Shown piece after piece: positions 8,010-15,790 of a stretch of DNA of 36,534 nt (positions within the stretch are counted from its first letter, which is position 1; each line of letters opens with the position of its first letter). The DNA is taken from contig NZ_LDJO01000068.1 in the NCBI RefSeq assembly GCF_001431595.1, forward strand, positions 1 through 36,534, given 5' to 3'. A program made the translations under genes and the position numbers. Below the pieces are notes generated by a model. The model worked only from the letters and a program-made list of their open reading frames with translations. It searched no databases and was not told the DNA's origin. The DNA comes from Stenotrophomonas acidaminiphila (GTDB lineage: Bacteria > Pseudomonadota > Gammaproteobacteria > Xanthomonadales > Xanthomonadaceae).

Positions 8010-9280
8010 CGTGCGGCCTCCTGCGCTGCCTGCTGTTCGACGATCCAGCGCCGCTTGGCGAGGATGTCGTCCACGCGCGCGTCCAGCCGCCTGACCGCGG
8101 CATCCTGGTCCAGGCCACCGCGTACCACCTGTTCGCTGACGATGCGCATCTCCTGGGCGATGCGCTCCCACTCCAGTACCTTCGGCGTGGGCCTGACCCG
8201 CTCCAGCTGCTCGCCGAACGCGGCGGCCAGCGGGTCCTCGCCCAGCGCCGCGCGCTTCCACACGCTGCGGCGCGGCGGCAGGTCGCCGATGATGGCGTGG
8301 AAACGCTGCTGTACCGCAGGCCGCGACAGGAACTCGACCAGCTTCCATGCCGCCTGCTTGTGCGGCGACGACTGGAAGACCACCAGGCTGGTGCCGCCGG
8401 CGATGCCGCCCCCCGGGCCGTGCGGGCCCGGCAGCGGCGCGGTGCCCCACTCGCCCTCCAGCGACGCCGGCTGGCGCTGCCGGAACTCGCGGATGTTCCA
8501 CGGCCCGGACAGGTAGAACACGGTGAAGCCGCGGAAGAACTCGTCCCAGACATTGGATATCTGGGTCTCGGACATCTTCGGCGCCCAGCCCTGCTCGAAC
8601 ATGTTGGCGTAGAAGCCCAGCGCGCGGCGGAACCCGGGGCTGGCGAAATTGCCGCGGGTGTCGTGGTCGCGCAGCAGCGCATCGTCCTGCTGCAGCGCCA
8701 GTGACAGCTGCGGCTCGAACTCGTTGAGCGGCATCAGCACCGGGTAGCGGCCAGGTCCGAGCACCTGCTTCAGCGCCTGGTTCATCCGCTCCCACTCGGC
8801 CCAGTCGCGCGGCGGGTGGTCGTAACCGGCCTTGCGCAGCAGGTCCTTGCGGTAGAACAGCAGCCGGGTATCGACGTACCAGGGAATGCCGACCAGCTGC
8901 CCCTGGACCACGTTGGTATCCCAGATTCCCGGGAAGTAGTCGGCGGGCACGACCTCGCGCGACGTGTCCACGTACGGCTGCAGCGGGGTCAGCGCGCCCA
9001 GGGTGGCGAACTCGGGTATCCAGGTATTGCCGAGCTGGCAGATGTCCGGCAGGCCATCCGCGGCATAGGCCGTCAGCAGCTTCTCGTGCGCCGCCGTCCA
9101 CGGGATGTTCTGCACCTCGACACGGATGCCGGGGTTCTCCGCCTCGAACTCGCGCACCAGTTCGCCGACCACCTCGGCTTCGCGCCCCATCGCCCAGAAG
9201 CGCAGGGTGATGCCCTCCTGCGGCCGCGCGCAGGCGGCCAGCAGGACCAGGCACAACAGGACGGGCAGGCGCAGCGTCAC
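8006..9280 (-). CDS. Extracellular solute-binding lipoprotein of sugar ABC transporter
   Basis: This 424-residue family 1 (MalE/UgpB-like) solute-binding protein has a lipoprotein signal peptide. The lipobox LAAC places the lipidated cysteine at residue 17. Mature features typical of the family are ITLRFWAMGREAEVVGELV near the N-terminus, DICQLGNTWIPEFA in the middle and GGTSLVVFQSSPHKQAAWKLV in the C-terminal half. It should capture oligosaccharides in the periplasm and hand them to the two permeases encoded directly downstream. The start is GTG at 9278-9280, only 9 bases after the GH144-like gene; the next usable start would remove the signal peptide. The stop overlaps the permease ATG. The sequence alone does not reveal the ligand. 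Confidence 0.93.
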   Translation of the reverse strand: MTLRLPVLLCLVLLAACARPQEGITLRFWAMGREAEVVGELVREFEAENPGIRVEVQNIPWTAAHEKLLTAYAADGLPDICQLGNTWIPEFATLGALTPLQPYVDTSREVVPADYFPGIWDTNVVQGQLVGIPWYVDTRLLFYRKDLLRKAGYDHPPRDWAEWERMNQALKQVLGPGRYPVLMPLNEFEPQLSLALQQDDALLRDHDTRGNFASPGFRRALGFYANMFEQGWAPKMSETQISNVWDEFFRGFTVFYLSGPWNIREFRQRQPASLEGEWGTAPLPGPHGPGGGIAGGTSLVVFQSSPHKQAAWKLVEFLSRPAVQQRFHAIIGDLPPRRSVWKRAALGEDPLAAAFGEQLERVRPTPKVLEWERIAQEMRIVSEQVVRGGLDQDAAVRRLDARVDDILAKRRWIVEQQAAQEAAR

Positions 9281-9289
9281 CGGTCCGCC

Positions 9290-10906
9290 CTACTGTGGCC
9301 GCGCGGCGGGTTTGTCCGCCGCCTTCTGTTCCTGCGCGGCGGCGGCCCGCGATTCGGCGATGCCCACCGCGCGCGCGGCCGCGGCCTTGTCGTCCTTCTG
9401 CAGCGGCTGCCACTCCTCCCCTTCCGGCAGCAGCCAGCCACCGGCGAAGCCGGCGCGCTCCAGGCCCTTGCGGATGTAGGGGTTCTTCTTCATCACGTTC
9501 CAGACGAACTCGTCGCGGTAGTTGGCGATGCCGGCCAGTATCGGCCCCTGGTCGATGGCGATGTAGTCGCTGGCCACCCAGCCGCGGTCGGGGATCAGGC
9601 GCCCGGTCTTGAGCGGGATGTCGTAGTCGAAACTGGGGTTGAACGAGTCCAGGAAGCCGTAGCTGGAGTACAGGTAATCGCCATAGCGCCGGTGCATTTC
9701 CTGGGTGGCGGGAATCACCACTTCCGGCGCGAACGGCAGCGAGGAGATCGCCGCCGACGGCACGATGGTGCCGTCGTCGAAATTCTCGCGCAGGCCGGCG
9801 CCGCGCGCCGAGTAATGGCGGAACTGGCGCTGCTCGCCCTTGTATTCCTGGGTGGTGTTCTGCGGGCCGTCGCCGGCGGTCAGCCCCCAGACGTTCTCGC
9901 CATACTCCTTCCACTGCATCGGGTTGGCGATGGCGTACTCGCGCTGGGCCAGCGTGGCGCGGCGGCTGTTGAGGAAGTAGTCGATGCCGCGCTCGCGCAT
10001 GTAGGCATCCTGGATGTCGCGGAAGTCGATCCAGACGTGGCTGTACTGGTGGCCGAACAACGGTCCGAACGACAGGTATTCCTGTCCCTGGAACACGCCC
10101 CAGTCGTTGTCGTAGGTACGCGTCCACACCGTCCACGCATCGGGCTCGACAGGATGCGTCGGCGAGCCCAGCGCCAGCACGTAGAGCATCATCGCCTCGT
10201 TGTAGCCCATCCAGTCGTGCTGGATGAAACCACTCTCGGGGAACCAGCCCATCGACACCAGCGGTTTGTTGCGCTGCAGCCACTGCCAGTCCACGCGCCG
10301 GTAGAGCGTGTCGGCGATCCTGCGGATCTCCTTCTCGCGCGCGTCGTCGCCATCGTAGTAGGACTGCGCGAACAGCACGCCCATCAGCAACAGCGCGGTA
10401 TCCACGCTGGACAGCTCCACCCAGCTGTCGTAGCGGCGGCCGTCGTGCATGTCCAGGAAGTGGTAGTAGAAGCCCTTGTAGCCGGCCTTGCCGGTGCGCT
10501 GCGGGCCGGTCGGCACGTCGCGCAGGAAGCGCAGCGTGGTCAGGGTGCGGTCCACCGCCTGGGTGCGGCTGACCCAGCCGTTCTCGATGCCGATCGGATA
10601 GGCGGTCAGGGCAAAACCGACCGAGGCGATGCTGGCGAACGGACGCGATGGATAACGGTCCGGCGTGAGCCCGTTGCGCTCGTTGGTGGTGTCCCAGAAG
10701 AACTGGAACGTGCGCCGCTCGATGTCGTCGAACAGCGGCGGGAGTTCGGGTTTCATCGGCCGCGGCGGCAGGTCCGGCTCGATCAGGATCACCTGGGGCA
10801 CCACTTTCGGGGTCGGCTCGGGCGCCTTGCCGCACCCGCCCAGGAGGCCCAGTGCGAGCCCGGCGGCGGTGCACAGCAACAGCTTGGTGGTACGCGGGAT
10901 GCTCAA
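9290..10906 (-). CDS. GH144-like lipoprotein, probable endo-beta-1,2-glucanase
   Basis: This 538-residue protein carries the glucoamylase-like (PF10091) fold that defines GH144, a family whose characterised members are endo-beta-1,2-glucanases. A lipoprotein signal is clear: lipobox LGGC with Cys25, followed by a Pro-rich linker to about residue 57. The (alpha/alpha)6 catalytic domain then runs to about residue 500. It includes IERRTFQFFWDTTNERNGL (62-80), FYYHFLDMHDG, the acidic ELSSVDTALLLMGVLFA (164-180), GWFPESGFIQHDWMGYNEA and DYIAIDQGPILAGIANYRDE. The C-terminus is an Ala/Lys/Gln-rich tail of about 30 residues. The start is TTG at 10904-10906 with GGAAAG upstream. The gene lies 84 bases after the receptor and 9 bases before the binding-protein gene. 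Family membership rests on recognition of the domain pattern; beta-1,2-glucan as substrate is inferred from GH144. Confidence 0.85.
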   Translation of the reverse strand: MSIPRTTKLLLCTAAGLALGLLGGCGKAPEPTPKVVPQVILIEPDLPPRPMKPELPPLFDDIERRTFQFFWDTTNERNGLTPDRYPSRPFASIASVGFALTAYPIGIENGWVSRTQAVDRTLTTLRFLRDVPTGPQRTGKAGYKGFYYHFLDMHDGRRYDSWVELSSVDTALLLMGVLFAQSYYDGDDAREKEIRRIADTLYRRVDWQWLQRNKPLVSMGWFPESGFIQHDWMGYNEAMMLYVLALGSPTHPVEPDAWTVWTRTYDNDWGVFQGQEYLSFGPLFGHQYSHVWIDFRDIQDAYMRERGIDYFLNSRRATLAQREYAIANPMQWKEYGENVWGLTAGDGPQNTTQEYKGEQRQFRHYSARGAGLRENFDDGTIVPSAAISSLPFAPEVVIPATQEMHRRYGDYLYSSYGFLDSFNPSFDYDIPLKTGRLIPDRGWVASDYIAIDQGPILAGIANYRDEFVWNVMKKNPYIRKGLERAGFAGGWLLPEGEEWQPLQKDDKAAAARAVGIAESRAAAAQEQKAADKPAARPQ

Positions 10907-10954
10907 GACGCTTTCCGTTGGTGGAACCGTGGGATGGAGGCTGGCGCGGCGGTG

Positions 10955-10982
10955 GCCCGGCCGCCATTGCCGGCGGCCGGGC
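10955..10982 (-). other. Strong intergenic hairpin between the receptor and GH144-like genes
   Basis: A perfect 11-bp GC stem pairs 10955-10965 with 10972-10982 across a 6-base loop. It begins 8 bases after the receptor stop codon on the minus strand. No U run follows, so it is more likely a partial terminator or 3'-end stabiliser that separates receptor expression from the enzyme and transport genes. Confidence 0.6.
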
Positions 10983-10990
10983 GCGTGGCC

Positions 10991-13954
10991 TTACCAGTCC
11001 AGGCCGAAGGACAGCTTGAAGGTGCGGGTGGCGTACTGGTCCCAGCTGTTGATCACGCCGGTGTTCCAGTTGATGCCGTACCCGCCCCAGTTGGTCCAGT
11101 TGAACACATTGATCACGTCGGCACGGACCTTGAGCTTCAGGTCGGTGCCGGTGTCCCAGGTCTTGGTCAGCGACATGTCGAACTGCTTGAAGCCATAGGT
11201 GCCGTCCGGCTCCCAGCTGCGTGGACGCTCGTAGCCGCTGGTGCCGTCGACGTCCCAGCGCTTGGTCTTGCTGGCCAGGGTCAGCTTGCCGGCAACGCTC
11301 ATGCCCCACGGCAGATCGGTAAAGCCACTGACCACCACGCGGTGGCGCGGCGTCCACGCGCCGTCATACCAGCCTCCGCCGGGGAAGTACCAGCCGTAGA
11401 CCGGATCCTTCTCGTGGATGTTCTGCTTGGCATCGGTGAAGGTGTAGGCGACATTGAGATTCCACGGGCTCTCGGCCGTGTATGGCTTGTCCGCACTGAG
11501 CAGCAGTGCGTTGCTCCTGGACTGGAAACCGTTGGTCGCCAGGATCAGCCCGCCCAGCCCCGGCAGCCCGCCACCGCTCCAGGGACTGCCGGAGGCGTTG
11601 TAATAGCTGCCGTCGCCACGGCGGTTGCCGCGCATGATCAACAGGCCATCCTTGTAACGGATGTGCTGCAGGGTCGCCGACGTGTTCCAGTCGTGGCCCG
11701 CGAGCTCGAACGTGTTGCGGATGCCAAGGCTGACCTGGTCCGAGTACGGTGTCTTCAGGTCGTTGTCGAACATCCATACCTCGCGGCCGGCCTGGGACGA
11801 ATTGGCCAGCGACATCAGGTATTCGCGGTCGAGCAGCTGCGGGTTCCAGGCCAGGCAGTTGGATGCGGCCGGGTCGCAGGCATGGCCCGGCGAGTTGATC
11901 ATGAACTCGCGGGTCGGGAACGTGGCCTTGGTCAGCTCCAGCTGCAGGTAATCGAACAGGTTGCGGTCGTAGGAGCGGCCGATGCCGCCGAACAGCACGT
12001 GGCGCTCGTCGCCGCTGAGGTCATACGAGAACCCGATGCGCGGCTGGATGGCGCTCTTGAACGCCTTGCGGTTGTTGCCGGTGCTGATGAAACGGTTGAT
12101 GTCGATGCCGCCCAGCGCCAGCGTCTGCGCATAGGTCTGGCCCACCGCGGCGCCTGCCTGCGGATCCTGGGTATTGAGCGAGGCGAGCACGTCGGCGCTG
12201 GTCGCGTAGTCCAGGTAGGAGGGGGTTTTCTCGTAGTCCCAGCGCAGGCCGAGGTTCAGGATCAGGCGATCAGTGACGTCCCAGTCATCCTGGATGTAGA
12301 GGCCGAACTGCTTGTTCTTCGAGGTGACGGTACCGCCGCTGGTGCCGATGGCCGGGCTGCCGAAACGCACGAAGTACGGCACCATGCCGCCCTGGTTGAT
12401 GTCGTAGTAGAACTGCGGGTTGTACGGCTGCTGCTCGGTGGTCTCAAGGTCCACCTGCTTGTACTTGATGCCGAACTTGACGGTATGGCCTTCCCAGCCG
12501 AAGAACGTGGTGTCGTTCTGCATCGACCAGCCCTTCTGCCCCTTGTTCTGCAGGCCGCCGTTGCCCGCGCCGATGCGGAAGATCTGCCTGCCGTCGTTGG
12601 ACGAGCCGTCGGTGAGCACCATGCCGTTGCCGTAGTTGGCCGGCTCCATGCTCCAGAACGCCTTCTCGTAGGTGAGGTGGGCGTCGTTGAGCCAGTTGCT
12701 GTTGGAGAACTGCCAGTGCAGGTCGTAGCGGTCCTCGTTGACGCCGACGTCGGTGCCGTAGCTGCGCGCGCTCTGTCCGCCGACATTGCTGATGTCGCTT
12801 TCCTCGCGGCGCTTGTAGCTCAGGTCGACCACATTTTCGTCGTTGATCGACCAGTCCAGCTTGCCGAAGTACAGATCTTCCTTGAACGGCGTGCTGGCCG
12901 CGCCCAGCTGGTCGCGCCAGGCCTGCGGCAGGTCCGCGGCGGTGCGTCCCTCGCCCGGGGTCAGGTCCTGCGGGGCGTTGTATTCCTTGGCCTCGTAGGT
13001 GACGAAGAAGTGCGCCTTGTCCTTGACGATCGGGCCACCGAACGCCGCGCCATACTGCTTTTCGCCCGAACGGGTCTTGCCGGCGCCGTTCTTCTCGCCC
13101 TCGCGCGATTCGCGCCAGTTCTGGTTGGTGTAGTCCCAGAAGAACGAGCCGGAGAAATCATTGGTGCCCGACCGGGTCGCCGCGGTCACCGCCGCAGAGC
13201 TGATCTGGTCGTACTCGGCCTTGTAGTTGGAGGTGATGACCTTGTACTCGCCGATCGCCAGCTGCGGGAACGGGTTGCCGCGGCTGGAGTCCTGGCCGGT
13301 CAACCCGCCCTGGGTGACGTAGTTCTTCTGGCCGACGCCGTCGATGTAGACGTTGACGTTGTTGGCGCTCTGCACGCCGCCGCGCAGTTTGGTGGCGCCG
13401 TTGGCCGGGTTCTGCTCGAAGCTCATGCCCGGTACGGTGTCGGCGAAGGCCAGGAAGTTGCGCGTGGCCTGCGGCAATGCCTGGATCTGCTGCGGCGTGA
13501 TGTAGGTGGCGATCTCCGAGGTCCGGGTCTCGATCGGCGCTTGCGCCGTCACCTGTACCGCGTCCAGCGTGGTGGCGCTGCCGCCGGAGGTTTCGGCCAT
13601 GCCGCCGACGCCGAGGTTGACGGTCGCGGTCTGCCCGACCTGCACGGTGATGTTCTGGCTGCTGGTCTTGCCACCGGCGGCGACGTCCACCCGGTAGGTG
13701 CCCGGCGGCAGGCCGGCCAGCGAGTAGCTGCCATTGGCGCTGCTCTGCACGCTGCGGGTCAGGCCGGTGGCGAGGTTGGTCGCGGTCACCTGCGCCTGAC
13801 CGGCCGGGGCCGAATCGGCCATCACCTGGCCACGGATGGTGGCGCCGGTGCTCTGCGCGAACGCCGGCGCGGCGCCAAGCAGGAGGCAACTTGCCAGCGC
13901 ACAGCTGAGCAGCCTGCGGGCGGGATGTGTCTTGCGGGTAGCGGGATGGTTCAT
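10991..13954 (-). CDS. TonB-dependent receptor, Oar-like, with carboxypeptidase-regulatory N-domain
   Basis: This outer-membrane receptor of 987 residues uses TonB energy to import its ligand, here presumably glucan oligosaccharides. In order it shows a Sec signal peptide ending AFAQ (near residue 34), a carboxypeptidase-regulatory-like domain (about 35-115, with GATIRGQVMADSAPAGQAQV and GSYSLAGLPPGTYRVDVAAG), a TonB-box-like DAVQVTAQ, a plug domain (ITPQQIQALPQATRNFLAF, NNVNVYIDGVGQKNYV), and a 22-strand-type barrel ending in the aromatic FKLSFGLDW. This is the Oar-like class, abundant in xanthomonads. The start was set at the ATG 13952-13954 because GGAGAG lies 7 bases upstream and it gives a standard signal peptide; the frame stays open a further 25 codons upstream. 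It lies 85 bases after the lacI-type gene. The ligand cannot be read from the sequence. Confidence 0.94.
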   Translation of the reverse strand: MNHPATRKTHPARRLLSCALASCLLLGAAPAFAQSTGATIRGQVMADSAPAGQAQVTATNLATGLTRSVQSSANGSYSLAGLPPGTYRVDVAAGGKTSSQNITVQVGQTATVNLGVGGMAETSGGSATTLDAVQVTAQAPIETRTSEIATYITPQQIQALPQATRNFLAFADTVPGMSFEQNPANGATKLRGGVQSANNVNVYIDGVGQKNYVTQGGLTGQDSSRGNPFPQLAIGEYKVITSNYKAEYDQISSAAVTAATRSGTNDFSGSFFWDYTNQNWRESREGEKNGAGKTRSGEKQYGAAFGGPIVKDKAHFFVTYEAKEYNAPQDLTPGEGRTAADLPQAWRDQLGAASTPFKEDLYFGKLDWSINDENVVDLSYKRREESDISNVGGQSARSYGTDVGVNEDRYDLHWQFSNSNWLNDAHLTYEKAFWSMEPANYGNGMVLTDGSSNDGRQIFRIGAGNGGLQNKGQKGWSMQNDTTFFGWEGHTVKFGIKYKQVDLETTEQQPYNPQFYYDINQGGMVPYFVRFGSPAIGTSGGTVTSKNKQFGLYIQDDWDVTDRLILNLGLRWDYEKTPSYLDYATSADVLASLNTQDPQAGAAVGQTYAQTLALGGIDINRFISTGNNRKAFKSAIQPRIGFSYDLSGDERHVLFGGIGRSYDRNLFDYLQLELTKATFPTREFMINSPGHACDPAASNCLAWNPQLLDREYLMSLANSSQAGREVWMFDNDLKTPYSDQVSLGIRNTFELAGHDWNTSATLQHIRYKDGLLIMRGNRRGDGSYYNASGSPWSGGGLPGLGGLILATNGFQSRSNALLLSADKPYTAESPWNLNVAYTFTDAKQNIHEKDPVYGWYFPGGGWYDGAWTPRHRVVVSGFTDLPWGMSVAGKLTLASKTKRWDVDGTSGYERPRSWEPDGTYGFKQFDMSLTKTWDTGTDLKLKVRADVINVFNWTNWGGYGINWNTGVINSWDQYATRTFKLSFGLDW

Positions 13955-14009
13955 GTTGCTCTCCGGGTGCGGCAGCGCGGCTGCCATTCGGTTTGTTCGG
14001 GCGCCTTGC

Positions 14010-14026
14010 CGCCGGGGACTCCGGCG
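14010..14026 (-). other. Hairpin between the regulator and receptor genes
   Basis: CGCCGG, loop GGACT, CCGGCG: a perfect 6-bp stem in the 85-base gap, 13 bases after the regulator stop codon. There is no U run. It may attenuate read-through from the regulator into the receptor or protect a processed receptor mRNA. Confidence 0.4.
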
Positions 14027-14039
14027 CATCGGCGGTGGA

Positions 14040-15065
14040 TCAGGAAACCTCTCGTCGGGACGTCGAGTCGCGCACGATCAAGCGGGGGACGAGTGTCGTT
14101 CCAGCGCCCCCTTCCGATGCATCGTCACGGTCGATCAGGTGCAGCAGGTGCGATGTCGCCCGCCCGCCGAGATCGGCGATGCTGACCTGCATCGTGGTCA
14201 AGGAGGGGTGAACGAAACGTGCCAGCGGGATGTCGTCGAATCCCGCCAGCGCAACCTGCTGCGGCACGCGGACGCCCGCCTGACTGAAGGCGTACAGGCA
14301 GCCCAGTGCCATCATGTCGTTGGCCGCGAACACCGCATCGGGCAGGCGCGGTTCGCGCAGCAGTGCCTGCCCGGCCGCATACCCGGATGCCTCGTCGAAG
14401 CCGCCTGCCAGGACCCTGCCCTCGGCGGCGGCGGATGCGGACATGGCGTCCTCGAAGCCACGCTGGCGCTCGCCGGCGTCATGGTTGCCGTCGGGGCCGG
14501 CGATGAAGGCGATGCGGCGATGGCCGGACTCCAGCAGGTAGCGGGTCATGGCCAGGGCGCCGGCATGGTCGTCGATGCCGAACGCCGGGTACTGGCCATC
14601 CACCACCGGCGTGTTGATCAGCACGGTAGGCAGTGCCGGCGGCAGGTTATCCATCAGGAAACCGGCGTCGGCCGTATAGGGCGACATGACCAGCAGGCCG
14701 TCGACGCGGCCACGCATGGCCTGCAGGGCAACGCCCTGCTGCTCCCGGTCGCCGTGGTAACTGGAGACCAGCAGGTGCCAGCGGTGCATGCGCGCGACGC
14801 CGTCGATACCGCGCATCAGTTCGGAAAAGAACTCGCCATGCAGGTCGGGCAACACCAGGCCGATGGTCTGCGTGCTGCGGCTGCTCAGGCTGCGCGCGGC
14901 CGCGTGCGGGGCGTAGCGGAGCCGGCGGGCCACTTCCAGCACCTGCTGGCGTACCGGTTCGGCGACGTTCTCGTGGCCGTTGAGGGCACGCGACACGGTG
15001 GCGACGGAGACCTTCGCCTCACGGGCAACATCCTTGATGGTGATTGCCGGTTTCGCCACCGCCAT
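14040..15065 (-). CDS. LacI/GalR-family transcriptional regulator
   Basis: This 341-residue DNA-binding regulator controls the downstream carbohydrate locus, by position and family habit. The N-terminal LacI helix-turn-helix is ITIKDVAREAKVSVATVSRA (8-27), followed by the hinge helix RYAPHAAARSLSSR. The periplasmic-binding-like effector domain starts at TQTIGLVLPDLHGEFFSELM and includes ALPTVLINTPVVDG and ALAGFDDIPLARFVHPSLTT. Length is normal for the family. The ATG at 15063-15065 is the first start that keeps the whole helix-turn-helix. It is the first gene of the minus-strand locus and lies 85 bases before the receptor. Two palindromes upstream are likely operators, so autoregulation is probable. 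The effector is presumably a sugar of the pathway, perhaps a beta-1,2-gluco-oligosaccharide such as sophorose; that is inference. Confidence 0.95.
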   Translation of the reverse strand: MAVAKPAITIKDVAREAKVSVATVSRALNGHENVAEPVRQQVLEVARRLRYAPHAAARSLSSRSTQTIGLVLPDLHGEFFSELMRGIDGVARMHRWHLLVSSYHGDREQQGVALQAMRGRVDGLLVMSPYTADAGFLMDNLPPALPTVLINTPVVDGQYPAFGIDDHAGALAMTRYLLESGHRRIAFIAGPDGNHDAGERQRGFEDAMSASAAAEGRVLAGGFDEASGYAAGQALLREPRLPDAVFAANDMMALGCLYAFSQAGVRVPQQVALAGFDDIPLARFVHPSLTTMQVSIADLGGRATSHLLHLIDRDDASEGGAGTTLVPRLIVRDSTSRREVS

Positions 15066-15093
15066 ACCCTCCGCAGACCGGGGTCGCGGCGAC

Positions 15094-15107
15094 TGTAAGC
15101 GTTTCCA
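15094..15107 (-). promoter_or_regulatory. Probable LacI-type operator upstream of the regulator
   Basis: TGTAAGCGTTTCCA is an imperfect palindrome centred on CG (10 of 14 positions symmetric), the classic shape of LacI/GalR half-sites (GNAANCG). It lies 29 bases upstream of the regulator start, where a bound repressor would block transcription. I saw no equally good match in the other gaps of this locus. Confidence 0.65.
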
Positions 15108-15115
15108 TGCCGATT

Positions 15116-15133
15116 TGTAAACAATTTGTTACA
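15116..15133 (-). promoter_or_regulatory. Inverted repeat TGTAA-N8-TTACA in the regulator promoter region
   Basis: TGTAA (15116-15120) and TTACA (15129-15133) frame an inner AACAA-T-TTGTT palindrome, an AT-rich island in GC-rich DNA. On the minus strand it contains TTGTTT, which could serve as a -35 element for the regulator operon. It is the likely core promoter and possibly a second protein-binding site; which protein is unknown. Confidence 0.45.
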
Positions 15134-15183
15134 GGCGATTCCCTCACCCGACAGGGCCGCCCCGGCGCGCCCGCGATCCGTCC

Positions 15184-15208
15184 CGGACGGGGCGCATGGC
15201 CCCGTCCG
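15184..15208 (-). terminator. Hairpin after bolA
   Basis: A perfect 10-bp stem (15184-15193 with 15199-15208) has a 5-base loop GCATG. It lies 13 bases after the bolA stop on the minus strand and separates yciI-bolA from the regulator promoter. There is no U run on either strand, so termination is inferred from position and stem strength. Confidence 0.5.
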
Positions 15209-15221
15209 CCCCCGCCCCGGT

Positions 15222-15494
15222 TCAGGCGTCGGCTTCGGCCGGTGTCCGCGCCTCGATCGACAGCGCGTGGATATCGGTCTGCATCATCCCGCCCAGGGCG
15301 GCGTACACCGCACGATGGCGCGCCAGCGGCGGCTTCCCGGCGAACGCCGTGCTGACGATGCGCACATTGAAATGCCCCCGGCCGTCGCGCGCGCCGGCAT
15401 GGCCGGCATGGCGATGGCTGTCGTCCTCCACCTCCAGCCGGGTCGGGGCGAACGCGGCCTCCAGCGCCGCCCGGATCTGCTCGACCCGGCTCAC
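15222..15494 (-). CDS. BolA/IbaG-family protein
   Basis: This is a small cytosolic BolA-type protein, 90 residues. BolA proteins pair with monothiol glutaredoxins in Fe-S cluster or iron handling and can bind DNA. The sequence shows the BolA class II KH-like pattern: an N-terminal helix [20 protein letters not shown], a His-rich loop [11 protein letters not shown], the strand [25 protein letters not shown] (with the RHR signature) and the C-terminal [11 protein letters not shown]. The start is GTG at 15492-15494, which overlaps the TGA of yciI, so the two are translationally coupled. The ATG/GTG choice is set by this overlap and the family length. Whether it is the BolA or the IbaG paralogue cannot be decided from this window, so no symbol is given. 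Confidence 0.92.
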   Translation of the reverse strand: MSRVEQIRAALEAAFAPTRLEVEDDSHRHAGHAGARDGRGHFNVRIVSTAFAGKPPLARHRAVYAALGGMMQTDIHALSIEARTPAEADA

Positions 15495-15790
15495 GGCAAC
15501 ACCTTGCGGAACGGCCGCACGTCGACCCGCTGGTAGACGCCGGCCGCCACGTAGGGGTCCGCGCCGGCCCAGGCGCGGGCCGCGTCCAGGTCGTCGAAGC
15601 TGGCGATCACCACGCTGCCGCTGAAGCCGGCCGCGCCCGGGTCCTCGGCGTCGATCGCCGGACAGGGGCCGGCCAGCAGCAGCCGCCCCTGCTCCTGCAG
15701 CGCCTGCAGCCGCGCCAGGTGCGCCGCCCGCGCGGCCAGGCGCGCCGCCAGCACATCCTGCCCGTCGTAGCCTTCGATCACATACCACAC
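15491..15790 (-). CDS. yciI: YciI family protein
   Basis: This 99-residue YciI-type protein is collinear with E. coli YciI. The family has a ferredoxin-like fold with a conserved His-Asp pair proposed to be catalytic, but its cellular reaction is poorly defined. Visible blocks are [18 protein letters not shown] (with the conserved His), [20 protein letters not shown] and [14 protein letters not shown] (with the conserved Asp). The start is GTG at 15788-15790, giving [10 protein letters not shown], preceded by GGGAG about 9 bases upstream. An open frame continues upstream but has no family similarity there. Its stop overlaps the bolA start. TAGACT near 15835 on the minus strand could be a -10 element. 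The neighbouring scpA gene is divergent. Confidence 0.93.
   Translation of the reverse strand: MWYVIEGYDGQDVLAARLAARAAHLARLQALQEQGRLLLAGPCPAIDAEDPGAAGFSGSVVIASFDDLDAARAWAGADPYVAAGVYQRVDVRPFRKVLP

Noticed and set aside
2939..10906. A trehalose, maltose or starch utilization locus as an alternative reading
   Set aside because: No GH13, GH31, GH65 or amylase-type catalytic motif was found. The glucoamylase-like (PF10091) enzyme at 9290-10906 fits GH144 better than a starch enzyme.
8816..14185. A plus-strand open frame of about 1,790 codons opposite the binding-protein, GH144-like and receptor genes
   Set aside because: It is antisense to genes with clear domains and reads as Arg/Gln/His/Val-rich low-complexity protein without motifs. 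Such long antisense frames are a by-product of high GC content and codon bias.
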